A stretch of 64,000 nt of DNA from Gloeobacter morelensis MG652769 (GCF_021018745.1 NZ_CP063845.1:3844001-3908000); one strand, 5' to 3'. Positions 25,080 to 33,365 are shown, numbered from the stretch's first letter. The notes: generated by a model not told the origin, from the letters alone. Made by a program: numbers and translations.

Positions 25080-27686
25080 ATGCCGACATTTCAGCCGCAG
25101 GCCGGGCGTCTTGCCGCGGGCGGATGCATTGTACTTATAATGTCTTTTTTTTTGGTGAATCCGGCCGCGGCCGCTCGCAACTGGTGGACATTTATTTCGC
25201 CCACCGAGGCCGAACTGCTCTACAAAGCTGCGAGTTTCAGCGCGATGAAAAGCGAAGTGGACAGCGATTATCTGGGCGGTCTGAGTGAACCTAAGACCTG
25301 TCTGGATACCCGCTCGCCGTGGGTGCAGCAGATGGCCGCCGCCCAGGAAATGCTCTCAGCCACCTACCTCGCCCTCAAATGGGGCAAATACGGCGGCGCC
25401 GACAACGCTGAACTGGACACCTACCGCGAACAGATCGCAGCCAACTGGAAAGCCATCCTCGAAGCCGGACCGATCGACCTGTGGCAGGACAACTTCGACG
25501 GTGCGACCCGCCAGTTCGTCGCCGGCGGCTGCGACTACACCAAATCCTACCAACCGGGCTGGTACGAAGGAGATATCGCCCTGCGCTTTTGGATTTTCGG
25601 GGCTCTGCCTGCTTATGATGCGGTGCGCGACGACTTGAGCGCTTCGGATCGCGAGGCGATCGACGCGTGGTTGCGGGGGTTGGCGGACAAGCTGTGGTCG
25701 GGTCGCGATTTTGGTCGGGAGCACAACCGGGGGGCGAGTGCCGTGGCGCAGGCGCATGTGATTGCGCTGGTGCTGCAGGACCGTTCGCGCTTCGAGTCGT
25801 ACTATTCGCATTCGAGTGGGGGGTTAAAAGATTATTACCAGCAGATGAACTACGCGCCGCTGGCCGGGTGCGACTTTCCCGAACGGCCCGGTCTGACCTC
25901 TGAGCTGGCAAGCCGCGACGGCGTTCACGGCAGCCAAACGGTGATGCACAGCTTCGGCGCCCTCGCGGTGATCGCCCACGCGGGGCACATGGGGGGCAAT
26001 GTCGATTGGAACATCTACAACACCACCCGGGATCCGAATCTGCTGGCCGCTGTCCTGGGTACCTGGTACGACATTGAAGGGGCATTGCGCGATGAATTCA
26101 ACTCCTATATCACCTGTCTGGAGAACGAGACAGACGCTTCGGACAGCTTCGAGGACACGATGCTCGACGAGCGCATCTGGGCGCCGCTGGCGTTTTTTCA
26201 GACCCGCTTTCAAAATGTCGATTCGTGGGGGCTGGGCAACCTGCGCGCCCTGAGAAAGGAGCGCGCTTCGCTGCACGCCCAGACCCGGCTGGCCAACCAG
26301 AAGCCGACCGTCGAGTTGACCGCGCCCGCCTCCGGCGCAAAATTGACGGCACCGGCCACGGTCACCCTAAATGCCGAAGCCCGCGACAATAACGGTGCAG
26401 TGAGCAAAGTCGAGTTTTTCCGCGACAGCACCAAAATTGGCGAGGATCTTACCAGCCCCTACTCCGCCACCTGGAAGCTCGCAGAAGCTGGAACCTATGC
26501 GCTGAAGGCCAAAGTGACCGACAGCCAGGGTGTCACCGCCGACTCCGCCTCCCGGACGGTCACGGTCTCCCAGCCTTCGGGGTTGTCGGTGTACCTGGTA
26601 CAGCCCCTCGATGGGGCGTTCGTGGCCAGTGGTTTGGATGCGAAGCTGCAGGCGGTGGCCGCCCACAGTTCCGGCAGCGTCAGCAAGGTGGAATTTTATC
26701 AAGGTTCCACCAAACTCGGTTCCGACTCGGCAAGCCCCTACTTCTACACCTGGGTCAAGCCCCCGTCGGGCAGCTACTCGCTGACGGCCAAGGCAATCAG
26801 CAGCACTGGGGCCACAATCACCTCCAGTGCAATCGACCTGAGCGTCGGATCGCCCAATGCCGTGCCGACGGCGAGCATGGTCGATCCGGAGGACGGTGCC
26901 CAGTTGACGGCCCCTTCGGCGCTCAGCCTCCACGCCGAAGCCGACGACAGCGACGGCACAATCGGCAATGTCGAGTTTTTCAGCGGCGGCCTCAAACTCG
27001 GTCAGGACACCACATCGCCTTACTACTTCAGCTGGAAAGGCATGGCGGCGGGCAAGTATGCGATCGCAGCGGTAGCTACGGACAACCGGGGAGCCGTCTT
27101 CACCTCCGCTGCGGTGAGTGTTACCGTATCGCTGCCGGATCCCTGGCAACTCAAAGATGTCGGCAATGTGGGCCTGAGCGGCAGTGCGGCTTTCAACCCC
27201 GACAGCGGCACCTTCACAATCAAAGCCGCCGGAGCGGACATTTGGGGCGACGCCGACGGCTTTATGTACGTGTACCAGTCGCTTTCCGGGGATGGGCAGA
27301 TCGTTGCCCGGGTTTCGAGCCTGGCCAACACCGATGCGTGGGCCAAGGCGGGGGTGATGATCCGCGACGGCTTTACCTCCAGCGCCCGCAACGTGTTTGT
27401 CGGTCTCACCCCGAGCAAAGGCATCACCTTTCAGTACCGGACCAAGACCGGCGGGGACAGCGCCTCCAAGACTGTCGCCGGCTACAAAGCGCCCTACTGG
27501 CTCAAACTGGTGCGCACCGGCGACACGATCAAAGGCTACTACTCCAGCAACGGCGGCAGTTGGGTCTGGATTGGCACCCAGAGCATCCCGATGGCGACGG
27601 ACCTATTTATGGGTCTGGCCGTCACCAGCCACGACAGCGCTGCGCTGACGACGGCCGCCTTCACCGATGTGAGCGCCAGCAAGTAA
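25080..27686 (+). CDS. Alginate-lyase-like secreted protein with Ig-like and LamG-like domains
   Basis: The 868-residue protein has an N-terminal signal sequence (~10-32) and an all-helical toroid domain at ~33-400 resembling the alginate lyase/heparinase fold ('WVQQMAAAQEMLSATYLALKWG', 'GREHNRGASAVAQAHV'). Three bacterial Ig-like repeats follow at ~405-497, 499-590 and 592-685, each with 'KVEF' or 'NVEF' and 'SPY' motifs. A C-terminal DUF1349/LamG-like domain spans ~686-868. It probably trims or binds the exported polymer in the periplasm or outside the cell. Codons ~79-272 appear identical in DNA to those of the next gene. The lyase call is by fold resemblance. Confidence 0.7.
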   Translation: MPTFQPQAGRLAAGGCIVLIMSFFLVNPAAAARNWWTFISPTEAELLYKAASFSAMKSEVDSDYLGGLSEPKTCLDTRSPWVQQMAAAQEMLSATYLALKWGKYGGADNAELDTYREQIAANWKAILEAGPIDLWQDNFDGATRQFVAGGCDYTKSYQPGWYEGDIALRFWIFGALPAYDAVRDDLSASDREAIDAWLRGLADKLWSGRDFGREHNRGASAVAQAHVIALVLQDRSRFESYYSHSSGGLKDYYQQMNYAPLAGCDFPERPGLTSELASRDGVHGSQTVMHSFGALAVIAHAGHMGGNVDWNIYNTTRDPNLLAAVLGTWYDIEGALRDEFNSYITCLENETDASDSFEDTMLDERIWAPLAFFQTRFQNVDSWGLGNLRALRKERASLHAQTRLANQKPTVELTAPASGAKLTAPATVTLNAEARDNNGAVSKVEFFRDSTKIGEDLTSPYSATWKLAEAGTYALKAKVTDSQGVTADSASRTVTVSQPSGLSVYLVQPLDGAFVASGLDAKLQAVAAHSSGSVSKVEFYQGSTKLGSDSASPYFYTWVKPPSGSYSLTAKAISSTGATITSSAIDLSVGSPNAVPTASMVDPEDGAQLTAPSALSLHAEADDSDGTIGNVEFFSGGLKLGQDTTSPYYFSWKGMAAGKYAIAAVATDNRGAVFTSAAVSVTVSLPDPWQLKDVGNVGLSGSAAFNPDSGTFTIKAAGADIWGDADGFMYVYQSLSGDGQIVARVSSLANTDAWAKAGVMIRDGFTSSARNVFVGLTPSKGITFQYRTKTGGDSASKTVAGYKAPYWLKLVRTGDTIKGYYSSNGGSWVWIGTQSIPMATDLFMGLAVTSHDSAALTTAAFTDVSASK
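25314..25897 (+). repeat. 584-bp identical block, copy 1
   Basis: Read against 27993-28576 (offset 2679), I find no difference over 584 bases, while coding sequence on both sides diverges at once. The block is in frame in both lyase-like genes. It suggests recent gene conversion. Confidence 0.9.
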
Positions 27687-27717
27687 TCCCGCTCACCCCA
27701 GAACCGAAAACGTCGAA

Positions 27718-27758
27718 GTGCCGTCTTGGCTACCGAGGCCGAGGCGGCACCATTTTTT
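27718..27758 (+). terminator. Intrinsic terminator between the two lyase-like genes
   Basis: GTGCCG at 27718-27723 pairs with CGGCAC at 27745-27750. The stem continues inward for about seven more pairs including G-U pairs, and CATTTTTT follows. It lies only about 20 bases before the ATG of the second lyase-like gene. Confidence 0.75.
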
Positions 27759-27779
27759 GTCGCTACGGGGGCTGTACCG

Positions 27780-28970
27780 ATGCGCTTGTTCCTGGTGCTT
27801 ATATCCTTGTGGGCCCTCCTGGTCTACCCGGTTCAGTCGGCGTCGCCCGCGGCCCGCCGCTGGTGGGCCTACTTGAGCCCGGCCGAAGCCCGGCAACTTT
27901 ATACCTCCCCTGTCTTCGCCGCGATCAAATCCGAAGCGCAGAGCACCTATCTGGGAGGCTTGCGAACCCCCAGAACTTGCTTGCACACGCGTTCGCCGTG
28001 GGTGCAGCAGATGGCCGCCGCCCAGGAAATGCTCTCAGCCACCTACCTCGCCCTCAAATGGGGCAAATACGGCGGCGCCGACAACGCTGAACTGGACACC
28101 TACCGCGAACAGATCGCAGCCAACTGGAAAGCCATCCTCGAAGCCGGACCGATCGACCTGTGGCAGGACAACTTCGACGGTGCGACCCGCCAGTTCGTCG
28201 CCGGCGGCTGCGACTACACCAAATCCTACCAACCGGGCTGGTACGAAGGAGATATCGCCCTGCGCTTTTGGATTTTCGGGGCTCTGCCTGCTTATGATGC
28301 GGTGCGCGACGACTTGAGCGCTTCGGATCGCGAGGCGATCGACGCGTGGTTGCGGGGGTTGGCGGACAAGCTGTGGTCGGGTCGCGATTTTGGTCGGGAG
28401 CACAACCGGGGGGCGAGTGCCGTGGCGCAGGCGCATGTGATTGCGCTGGTGCTGCAGGACCGTTCGCGCTTCGAGTCGTACTATTCGCATTCGAGTGGGG
28501 GGTTAAAAGATTATTACCAGCAGATGAACTACGCGCCGCTGGCCGGGTGCGACTTTCCCGAACGGCCCGGTCTGACGCGCGAACTGAGCTACCGCGACGG
28601 AGCCCATGGCATCCATCCGGTAATCCACGGTTTTGGGGCGCTTGCGGTGGCCGCCCATGCCGCCCGCACCGGCGGGAGCGCCGATTGGAACGTCGCGCGC
28701 ACCGGCGATCCGGCCGGGTTGCGGGCTGTGCTCGACACCTGGTATGCCATCTCAGGCCCGCTGCGCCGCCGCTTCACCGCCTATGCCCATTGTTTGGAGC
28801 GCCGCTCCGGAGCCGCCACCGCATTCAAAGAAGCGGCCCTTGATGGGCGCTTGTGGAGTCCGCTCGCCTTTATCGAACCGCGCTTTGCGCAGGTGGCCAA
28901 TCAAGGCCGCGGCAGCAGACGCCTGCTCTGGCAGGCGCGCTCGCAGTTGTTTGCCCGTGACACCCGATAG
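27780..28970 (+). CDS. Second alginate-lyase-like secreted protein, catalytic domain only
   Basis: The 396-residue protein has a signal peptide (~1-21, ending 'VQSA') and only the helical toroid domain; it lacks the Ig-like and LamG-like tail of its neighbour. Residues ~72-265 are encoded by DNA that appears identical to the upstream gene, whereas the first ~70 and last ~130 residues are clearly diverged. I chose the ATG at 27780; an in-frame TTG at 27726 would start inside the terminator hairpin. With a terminator just upstream, expression may depend on read-through or a promoter within the hairpin region. Confidence 0.7.
   Translation: MRLFLVLISLWALLVYPVQSASPAARRWWAYLSPAEARQLYTSPVFAAIKSEAQSTYLGGLRTPRTCLHTRSPWVQQMAAAQEMLSATYLALKWGKYGGADNAELDTYREQIAANWKAILEAGPIDLWQDNFDGATRQFVAGGCDYTKSYQPGWYEGDIALRFWIFGALPAYDAVRDDLSASDREAIDAWLRGLADKLWSGRDFGREHNRGASAVAQAHVIALVLQDRSRFESYYSHSSGGLKDYYQQMNYAPLAGCDFPERPGLTRELSYRDGAHGIHPVIHGFGALAVAAHAARTGGSADWNVARTGDPAGLRAVLDTWYAISGPLRRRFTAYAHCLERRSGAATAFKEAALDGRLWSPLAFIEPRFAQVANQGRGSRRLLWQARSQLFARDTR
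27993..28576 (+). repeat. 584-bp identical block, copy 2
   Basis: This is the second copy of 25314-25897 and shows no difference in my reading. It is flanked on both sides by sequence that is only moderately similar at the protein level. Confidence 0.9.
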
Positions 28971-29059
28971 CCACAGCATTTCTGTTTTGTTGCCCACTGC
29001 CCTGCGAGATTGGCAGCGTTTTTGTTTTGTCTACCCGTCAAACATCCTGGAGGAAACCG

Positions 29060-30043
29060 ATGAAAGCATTCGTGCTCGCCGCCGGCAAGGGTACGCGCCT
29101 GCGCCCCTTCACCGACGCCCTGCCCAAGCCGCTGATGCCCGTGATGAACAAGCCCGTTATGGCCCACATCCTGGGACTATGCCGCAAGCACGGCCTCGAT
29201 CAGGTCGTTGCAAACCTGCACTACAAAGGCGAAAAGATCAGCGAGTACTTCGGCAACGGCTCGCAGTACTGTGTGTCGCTGGGCTACTCCCGCGAGGAGC
29301 AACTGTTGGGCACCGCGGGCGGTGTGCGCCGCCAGGCGGACTTTTTGGCCGACGGCGCCTTTTTGGTCATCTCCGGCGACGTGATGACCGATTTGGACCT
29401 GACCGCCCTGCTGCGCTTCCACAAACAATCCGGCGCCGTCGCCACCATGGCCGTCAAAGAAGTCGGCGACCCGAGCCGCTTCGGGGTCGTGGTGAGCGAC
29501 AGCCACGGCAGAGTCGAAAGTTTTCAAGAAAAACCCACCCGGGGCACCGAGCGCTCGCGGTGGGCCAATACGGGTATCTATGTGCTGGAGCCGGAGGTGT
29601 TCGATTACATCCCCGAGGCGACCTTTTTTGATTTTGGCAACGACCTGTTTCCGATGCTGGTGGCCAAGGGAGCACCGGTCTTTGCGATGCGCACGGGAGC
29701 CTACTGGTCGGATGTCGGTACCCTGGCGCAGTACCTGTACACGCACTGGGAATTGTTGACCCATCCCGAGATTGTCCAGCGCATCGGCGAAGGAACGGTC
29801 GTCGAACCGGGGGCGGTGATCTCCGAACAGGCGCTCATCGGCCGCCGCTGCACCATCGAAAAAGGGGCGCGGGTGCTGGGCTACAGCTGCGTGAGCGACG
29901 GGTGCGTGATTCGTGCCGGCTCGGTCGTGGTCGACAGTGTGATGTGGACGAGTGAGCAGCTGGGCGAGCGGCTCAGCGGCGACCTGGTGCGCTCGATCTG
30001 GGGCGACGGCAAACACGTCTGCCTCGGCATCCCCCACCTCTAG
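29060..30043 (+). CDS. Sugar-phosphate nucleotidyltransferase (GMPP/RfbA-like)
   Basis: This enzyme makes an NDP-sugar from a sugar-1-phosphate and NTP. The N-terminal domain has 'FVLAAGKGTRLRPFTDALPKPLMPV' (the signature with catalytic Arg and Lys), 'GTAGGVRR' near residue 85, 'VISGDVMTDLDL' near 100 and 'FQEKP' near 155. The C-terminal ~75 residues look like a short left-handed beta helix ('GTVVEPGAVISEQALIGRRCTIEKGA'), as in mannose-1-phosphate guanylyltransferases. Sugar and nucleotide are not certain. The ATG has a GGAGGAAA ribosome site. Confidence 0.88.
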   Translation: MKAFVLAAGKGTRLRPFTDALPKPLMPVMNKPVMAHILGLCRKHGLDQVVANLHYKGEKISEYFGNGSQYCVSLGYSREEQLLGTAGGVRRQADFLADGAFLVISGDVMTDLDLTALLRFHKQSGAVATMAVKEVGDPSRFGVVVSDSHGRVESFQEKPTRGTERSRWANTGIYVLEPEVFDYIPEATFFDFGNDLFPMLVAKGAPVFAMRTGAYWSDVGTLAQYLYTHWELLTHPEIVQRIGEGTVVEPGAVISEQALIGRRCTIEKGARVLGYSCVSDGCVIRAGSVVVDSVMWTSEQLGERLSGDLVRSIWGDGKHVCLGIPHL

Positions 30044-30147
30044 TCGCTGCGAAGTGGGCGCTGCGCCCGACCCCGATCCTCCCTTGCTGCCAAATTACGG
30101 TATATCTGGTAGGGCTCCAGCCGTAAATGCACAAAGGGGAAAGTCGG

Positions 30148-30708
30148 GTGCAACGCATCGAAACCGCACTTCCGGGCGTCTACGTGATCGAACCGAAGGT
30201 TTTCGGCGACGCCCGGGGTTTTTTTTATGAGTCCTACCACCGGGCCAAGTTCACCGAATTGGGAATCCCGGATGAGTTCGTGCAGGACAATTGCTCGCGC
30301 TCGGCGCGGGGCGTCCTGCGCGGCCTGCACTATCAGTTGCGTTTCCCCCAGGCCAAACTTTGCCGGGTGGTGGAGGGTGAAGTCTTCGATGTGGCCGTCG
30401 ATATCCGCAAAGGTTCACCTACCTTCGGCCAGTGGGCGGGTGTGGTCCTCTCCGCCGAAAATAAGCGCCAGATCTATGTTCCGGCCGGTTTTGCCCACGG
30501 CTTTGCGGTGCTCTCGGAATCGGCGGAATTCCTTTACAAATGCAGCGATTTCTATCACCCCGAGGATGAGCAGGGAGTGATCTGGAACGATCCGGACATC
30601 GGCATTCCCTGGCCGGTGGAGCTCCCGGTTCTCTCGGGCAAGGACCAGAAGTACCTGCCGCTCAACCAGACGGACCCGGAGCGGCTGCCGGTGTATCACC
30701 AGAAATAA
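30148..30708 (+). CDS. rfbC: dTDP-4-dehydrorhamnose 3,5-epimerase family protein
   Basis: RfbC epimerises dTDP-4-keto-6-deoxyglucose on the way to dTDP-L-rhamnose. The 186-residue cupin has 'DARGFFYESYH', 'DNCSRSARGVLRGLHYQ' (with catalytic His), 'VRKGSPTFG'-like sequence and 'VPAGFAHGFAVLSE..EFLYKCS..Y'. GTG at 30148 is preferred, with AAGGGGA about eight bases upstream; the ATG at 30127 lacks such a site. No rfbB or rfbD lies in the window. It is the last gene of the EPS series and ends at a bidirectional terminator shared with psaD. Confidence 0.88.
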   Translation: MQRIETALPGVYVIEPKVFGDARGFFYESYHRAKFTELGIPDEFVQDNCSRSARGVLRGLHYQLRFPQAKLCRVVEGEVFDVAVDIRKGSPTFGQWAGVVLSAENKRQIYVPAGFAHGFAVLSESAEFLYKCSDFYHPEDEQGVIWNDPDIGIPWPVELPVLSGKDQKYLPLNQTDPERLPVYHQK

Positions 30709-30714
30709 TAGGCA

Positions 30715-30745
30715 CGGGGGCACAGCGAAGGGTGCCCCCCGCTTT
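30715..30745. terminator. Bidirectional terminator between rfbC and psaD
   Basis: CGGGGGCAC (30715-30723) pairs with GTGCCCCCCG (30732-30741) around an eight-base loop, followed by CTTTT on the plus strand. It lies between two convergent stop codons. Confidence 0.8.
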
Positions 30746-31179
30746 TACACGTCGAAGGTCTCTTTGCCGGTGAACTTGACATCGACCGGGTTGGGATTGT
30801 CGCCGATTTTGCGCGGCACGTAACCGACCACCTCGCGGCCGGGATTGGACTTCTCCGAGGGGACGCCGTCCATCGGGAAAATCAACACCTGCTCGCCGTT
30901 GGGATAGACCCGGTAAATCTTCGAATCGCGAATTTTGAAAGTGGAGACCAACTGCCGGTGCAGGGCGTGGCACTGCTCCTTGCGCGCCAGGTACAGGACG
31001 TTGGTGCCGGCGACCATCGTCGCCGCCCCGCCGGTCGGCATCTCAAACACCTGCTCCTCTTTGCTGTTCCAGACGATGAGATATTTTTCTTCGATCTGGG
31101 CTTTGCGGAGCAATCCCCCGGTGCTGCCACCGAACAAAGGCGTGCTGCCGCCGAAAGGCAATTCCTTGACGTCCGCCAT
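30745..31179 (-). CDS. psaD: Photosystem I subunit II (PsaD)
   Basis: PsaD is the stromal-side subunit that docks ferredoxin and stabilises PsaC. All 144 residues fit the cyanobacterial family: '[21 protein letters not shown]' near the start, '[17 protein letters not shown]', '[13 protein letters not shown]', '[27 protein letters not shown]' and '[22 protein letters not shown]'. It diverges from petN and is a single-gene unit ending at a bidirectional hairpin. Confidence 0.97.
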   Translation of the reverse strand: MADVKELPFGGSTPLFGGSTGGLLRKAQIEEKYLIVWNSKEEQVFEMPTGGAATMVAGTNVLYLARKEQCHALHRQLVSTFKIRDSKIYRVYPNGEQVLIFPMDGVPSEKSNPGREVVGYVPRKIGDNPNPVDVKFTGKETFDV

Positions 31180-31354
31180 AGCGTGGTTTCTCCTCGGGAT
31201 ATTGCGTCATGATAGGTCGCCCCAGATCGCCCTGGCAAGGGCGCGACAGGCGCTCGAACCACCGGCGGCGTAAAGAAATATGTCGATGGATCGGCCGTGT
31301 GTTGCCCGGTTTGCAACTGTGGCATGATGAGTCTGTAACGTTCTGTATTGCTTG

Positions 31355-31441
31355 ATGGAACCCACCGTTGGCTGGATTGCTCTGTTGGCGTTTTTCGTCG
31401 TCTCCATCGCGCTGGTGGTGTGGGGACGCAACGGTTTTTAG
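31355..31441 (+). CDS. petN: Cytochrome b6-f complex subunit 8 (PetN)
   Basis: The 28-codon ORF encodes a single membrane helix ending in 'SIALVVWGRNGF', the nearly invariant C-terminus of PetN. The N-terminus 'MEPTVGWIALLAFF' also fits. PetN is a one-helix subunit needed for a stable b6-f complex. It lies between psaD and a second tiny membrane-protein gene. Confidence 0.9.
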   Translation: MEPTVGWIALLAFFVVSIALVVWGRNGF

Positions 31442-31447
31442 GCAAGC

Positions 31448-31612
31448 ATGCTCGAACAGATTCTGGTGGTGTTGCTGTTTGTGATGCTGGCGGCAATCAC
31501 CGGTGGCGTTGTCTATATTACCTGGGTTGATTTTCGCGACAGGCGTCGGCGAGCCGCTCCCAAAGCGTCCCAAGCGCCTCCTCCGGCCCGCAAACGTAAG
31601 TCCCGACGCTGA
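31448..31612 (+). CDS. Small membrane protein downstream of petN, 54 aa
   Basis: ATG follows the petN stop by six bases. The product has one apolar helix (residues ~3-25, 'ILVVLLFVMLAAITGGVVYI') and a basic, Pro/Ala/Arg-rich tail ('DFRDRRRRAAPK...RKRKSRR'). It ends just before a strong terminator, so petN and this gene form one short transcript. It matches no small photosynthetic subunit I know. A basic cytoplasmic tail next to petN hints at a thylakoid-less membrane or complex-assembly role, which is inference. Confidence 0.6.
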   Translation: MLEQILVVLLFVMLAAITGGVVYITWVDFRDRRRRAAPKASQAPPPARKRKSRR

Positions 31613-31623
31613 GAATACCGTTT

Positions 31624-31666
31624 AAAACAACAAGGGGCCGGATCACTCCTACCCCTTGTTGTTTTT
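31624..31666. terminator. Bidirectional terminator between petN unit and cp12
   Basis: AAAACAACAAGGGG (31624-31637) pairs perfectly with CCCCTTGTTGTTTT (31652-31665), with a T-tract on the plus strand and, by symmetry, one on the minus strand. It serves both convergent units. Confidence 0.9.
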
Positions 31667-31679
31667 AATAGTGGAAAAT

Positions 31680-31907
31680 TTAGTCTTCGTAGATGCGGCA
31701 CTCGGCAGCTTCGGGATTGTCGGCGCAGTAGCTTTGCAAAGAATTCATCTTCTTTTCTTTGTCGCCCGCGTGGGAGGCAGCTGCCTGCACTTCTTCGACA
31801 GCGTCCCAGGCGGCTGCGCACTGGGCGGACCCGTCGCCGTTGATCGAGCAAATTTCCTTGGCTTCGGCCTTTTCCTGTTGAATCAGTTTGTCGTAGTTGG
31901 TGGTCAT
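31680..31907 (-). CDS. cp12: Calvin-cycle regulatory protein CP12
   Basis: CP12 is a small disordered redox switch that ties GAPDH and phosphoribulokinase into an inactive complex in the dark. The 75-residue protein has both cysteine pairs: 'EICSINGDGSAQCAAAWDAVEEV' with its AWDxVEEL-type core, and 'YCADNPEAAECRIYED' at the C-terminus, where the final residues enter the GAPDH site. It stands alone on the minus strand with a shared terminator downstream. Confidence 0.97.
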   Translation of the reverse strand: MTTNYDKLIQQEKAEAKEICSINGDGSAQCAAAWDAVEEVQAAASHAGDKEKKMNSLQSYCADNPEAAECRIYED

Positions 31908-32011
31908 GGTTTCGCCTTCGTGAATCAGGACGGATGGATAGCCCTGTACGCCCCTTAGTATCGCTGAGAGTTTCGGCTCCCTGAGCTATTCATAACATTT
32001 TTTTGAAGGTT

Positions 32012-32566
32012 TTAGTCTGTCTCTGCAGGGGGAGAACTCAGCTCACAAAGAATCTGGGCGTAGCTTTTGACCTCCTGCCAGGCGGGGTCGAGGCCCAGTT
32101 GCTCTTCCCAGGTGCGCAATTGGCTGAGGGCCGCCTCCTGGTCGGAGGCCAGGATTTCCAGTTCCGCGAAAGGCTCCTCCGGGAGCGCGTCGAGGTCATC
32201 CAGCACCACCTCCGCGCGCTCACCGAGCTTCCAGACCGAGCGGGTTCGCCGCATCGCAGGCAGAGCGTCGGTGGCGATAAGCTGCACCAGCGCGCGGGCA
32301 GAGTCGCTCACCTCCGGCGAGAGGGGAACTTCGATCTCCCGGCGGCTGCGGATGCCGTCGGCGCTCAGTTGGGTCGGTCCCTTGGCGATGAGCTTGAGGC
32401 TGTCGCCACTCGCGCGCAGACGCAGGTAGTGCTTCTCAGGGCTGGTAAACCCGTGCACATCCTCCTCGCGCAGTACCCGAGGCGGGCCGTAGCACTCGGT
32501 GAGCTTCTGTTGCAGAGCGTCTCGCTGCGCTCGGGGCAGGCGGTACTTTTTTTCGACCTCGAACAT
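32012..32566 (-). CDS. CYTH domain protein
   Basis: The 184-residue protein begins 'MFEVEKKYRL', the ExExK motif of the CYTH (CyaB/thiamine-triphosphatase) superfamily. Alternating Arg/Lys and Glu strands follow: 'HYLRLRASGDSLKLIAKGP', 'SRREIEVPL', 'RTRSVWKL', 'AEVVLDDLDALPEEPFAELEI'. The fold is a triphosphate-binding beta tunnel. Substrates range from ThTP and inorganic triphosphate to ATP and cannot be told here. It lies 48 bp downstream of the M41-like gene across a heptamer repeat. Confidence 0.85.
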   Translation of the reverse strand: MFEVEKKYRLPRAQRDALQQKLTECYGPPRVLREEDVHGFTSPEKHYLRLRASGDSLKLIAKGPTQLSADGIRSRREIEVPLSPEVSDSARALVQLIATDALPAMRRTRSVWKLGERAEVVLDDLDALPEEPFAELEILASDQEAALSQLRTWEEQLGLDPAWQEVKSYAQILCELSSPPAETD

Positions 32567-32567
32567 C

Positions 32568-32595
32568 GGTGTCAGGTGTCAGGTGTCAGGTGTCA
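32568..32595. repeat. Four tandem GGTGTCA heptamers
   Basis: GGTGTCA is repeated four times without interruption, starting just upstream of the CYTH start codon. It resembles the short tandem heptamers (STRR type) known in cyanobacteria. Confidence 0.85.
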
Positions 32596-32614
32596 GTATC
32601 CTCCGAAACCGGAC

Positions 32615-33310
32615 CTACGCGCAGGTCGCCGGCTGCCGGGCGCGGTCAACCGCCGCCAGCAACGCTTCGACTGGAACGTGGCGGCGCATGCCGTCCGCTA
32701 CCTGCTCGATAAGCAGCGCGTCGATCTTGAGCAGTTGGCGAGCCTCCGCCTCGCAGGCCTGCTGCCAGAACCCGGCTCCCACAGGAGAACGGCCCTGGGC
32801 TTCGAGGCCGGCGTCGATGAGCGCAGCCCACTGCGCCAGTGTGCGCAAATCATGACCGGCTCCCACCGACTTCCCGAGCACCAGTTCTTCGCTCACTTTG
32901 CCGGCCACCAGCACCGTCAGGGTGCGCAGCAACTGTCTTGGATCGCGTGCGTTGGGGTGGTGCTCGAAGTAAGTGGCACCACAGCGCTGGTGGAGGTAAC
33001 TTGCCGCCGGGGTAAGCGCGTAGCCTGCGACCGGTACCCCAAGGCGGTGGGCGACGATGAGGTGACCTGCCTCGTGCACCGAGGCCACCCGTCGCCAGAC
33101 GGGCCACTCGATCCACTGGTTGAAACGCAGATGCATCCGACCGGCGAGCCTGGCCCAAACCGGCCGCATCAGCCGCAGGGCGCCAATCACCGTGGCTACC
33201 AGCAGGGCGGTCAGCTCGATCGGGCACTGCCACATCGCCCAGAACAAAAAGCTCAGCACCACAGCGAGCAGGCCATCGGCGACTACTTCCCGCAGGATCG
33301 ATAGGAGCAC
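32615..33310 (-). CDS. M41-like membrane metalloprotease domain without AAA module
   Basis: The 231-residue protein has two N-terminal hydrophobic helices (~8-50). A zinc-protease motif 'VHEAGHLIVAHRLG' follows near residue 78. The FtsH-type downstream segment 'LVAGKVSEELVLG....GHDLRTLAQWA' comes near 150-175, where the third metal ligand (Asp) is expected. No ATPase domain is present, and FtsH normally carries one. Some cyanobacteria have such stand-alone M41-like proteins of unknown function. It lies between cbiA and the CYTH gene on the same strand. Confidence 0.8.
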   Translation of the reverse strand: MLLSILREVVADGLLAVVLSFLFWAMWQCPIELTALLVATVIGALRLMRPVWARLAGRMHLRFNQWIEWPVWRRVASVHEAGHLIVAHRLGVPVAGYALTPAASYLHQRCGATYFEHHPNARDPRQLLRTLTVLVAGKVSEELVLGKSVGAGHDLRTLAQWAALIDAGLEAQGRSPVGAGFWQQACEAEARQLLKIDALLIEQVADGMRRHVPVEALLAAVDRARQPATCA

Positions 33311-33365
33311 CCGGGCCTCCGCTCAGTGCAAACCGTTTGGCGACTATCCTATCAACCGGTTGCCT

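Noticed and set aside
31348-31530. 60-codon frame overlapping petN
   Set aside because: It is out of frame with petN and the 54-codon gene, which have clear membrane helices. Its own product is unstructured.
32568-32595. CRISPR-like repeat
   Set aside because: The units are 7 bp in direct tandem with no spacers, so this is a simple heptamer repeat.
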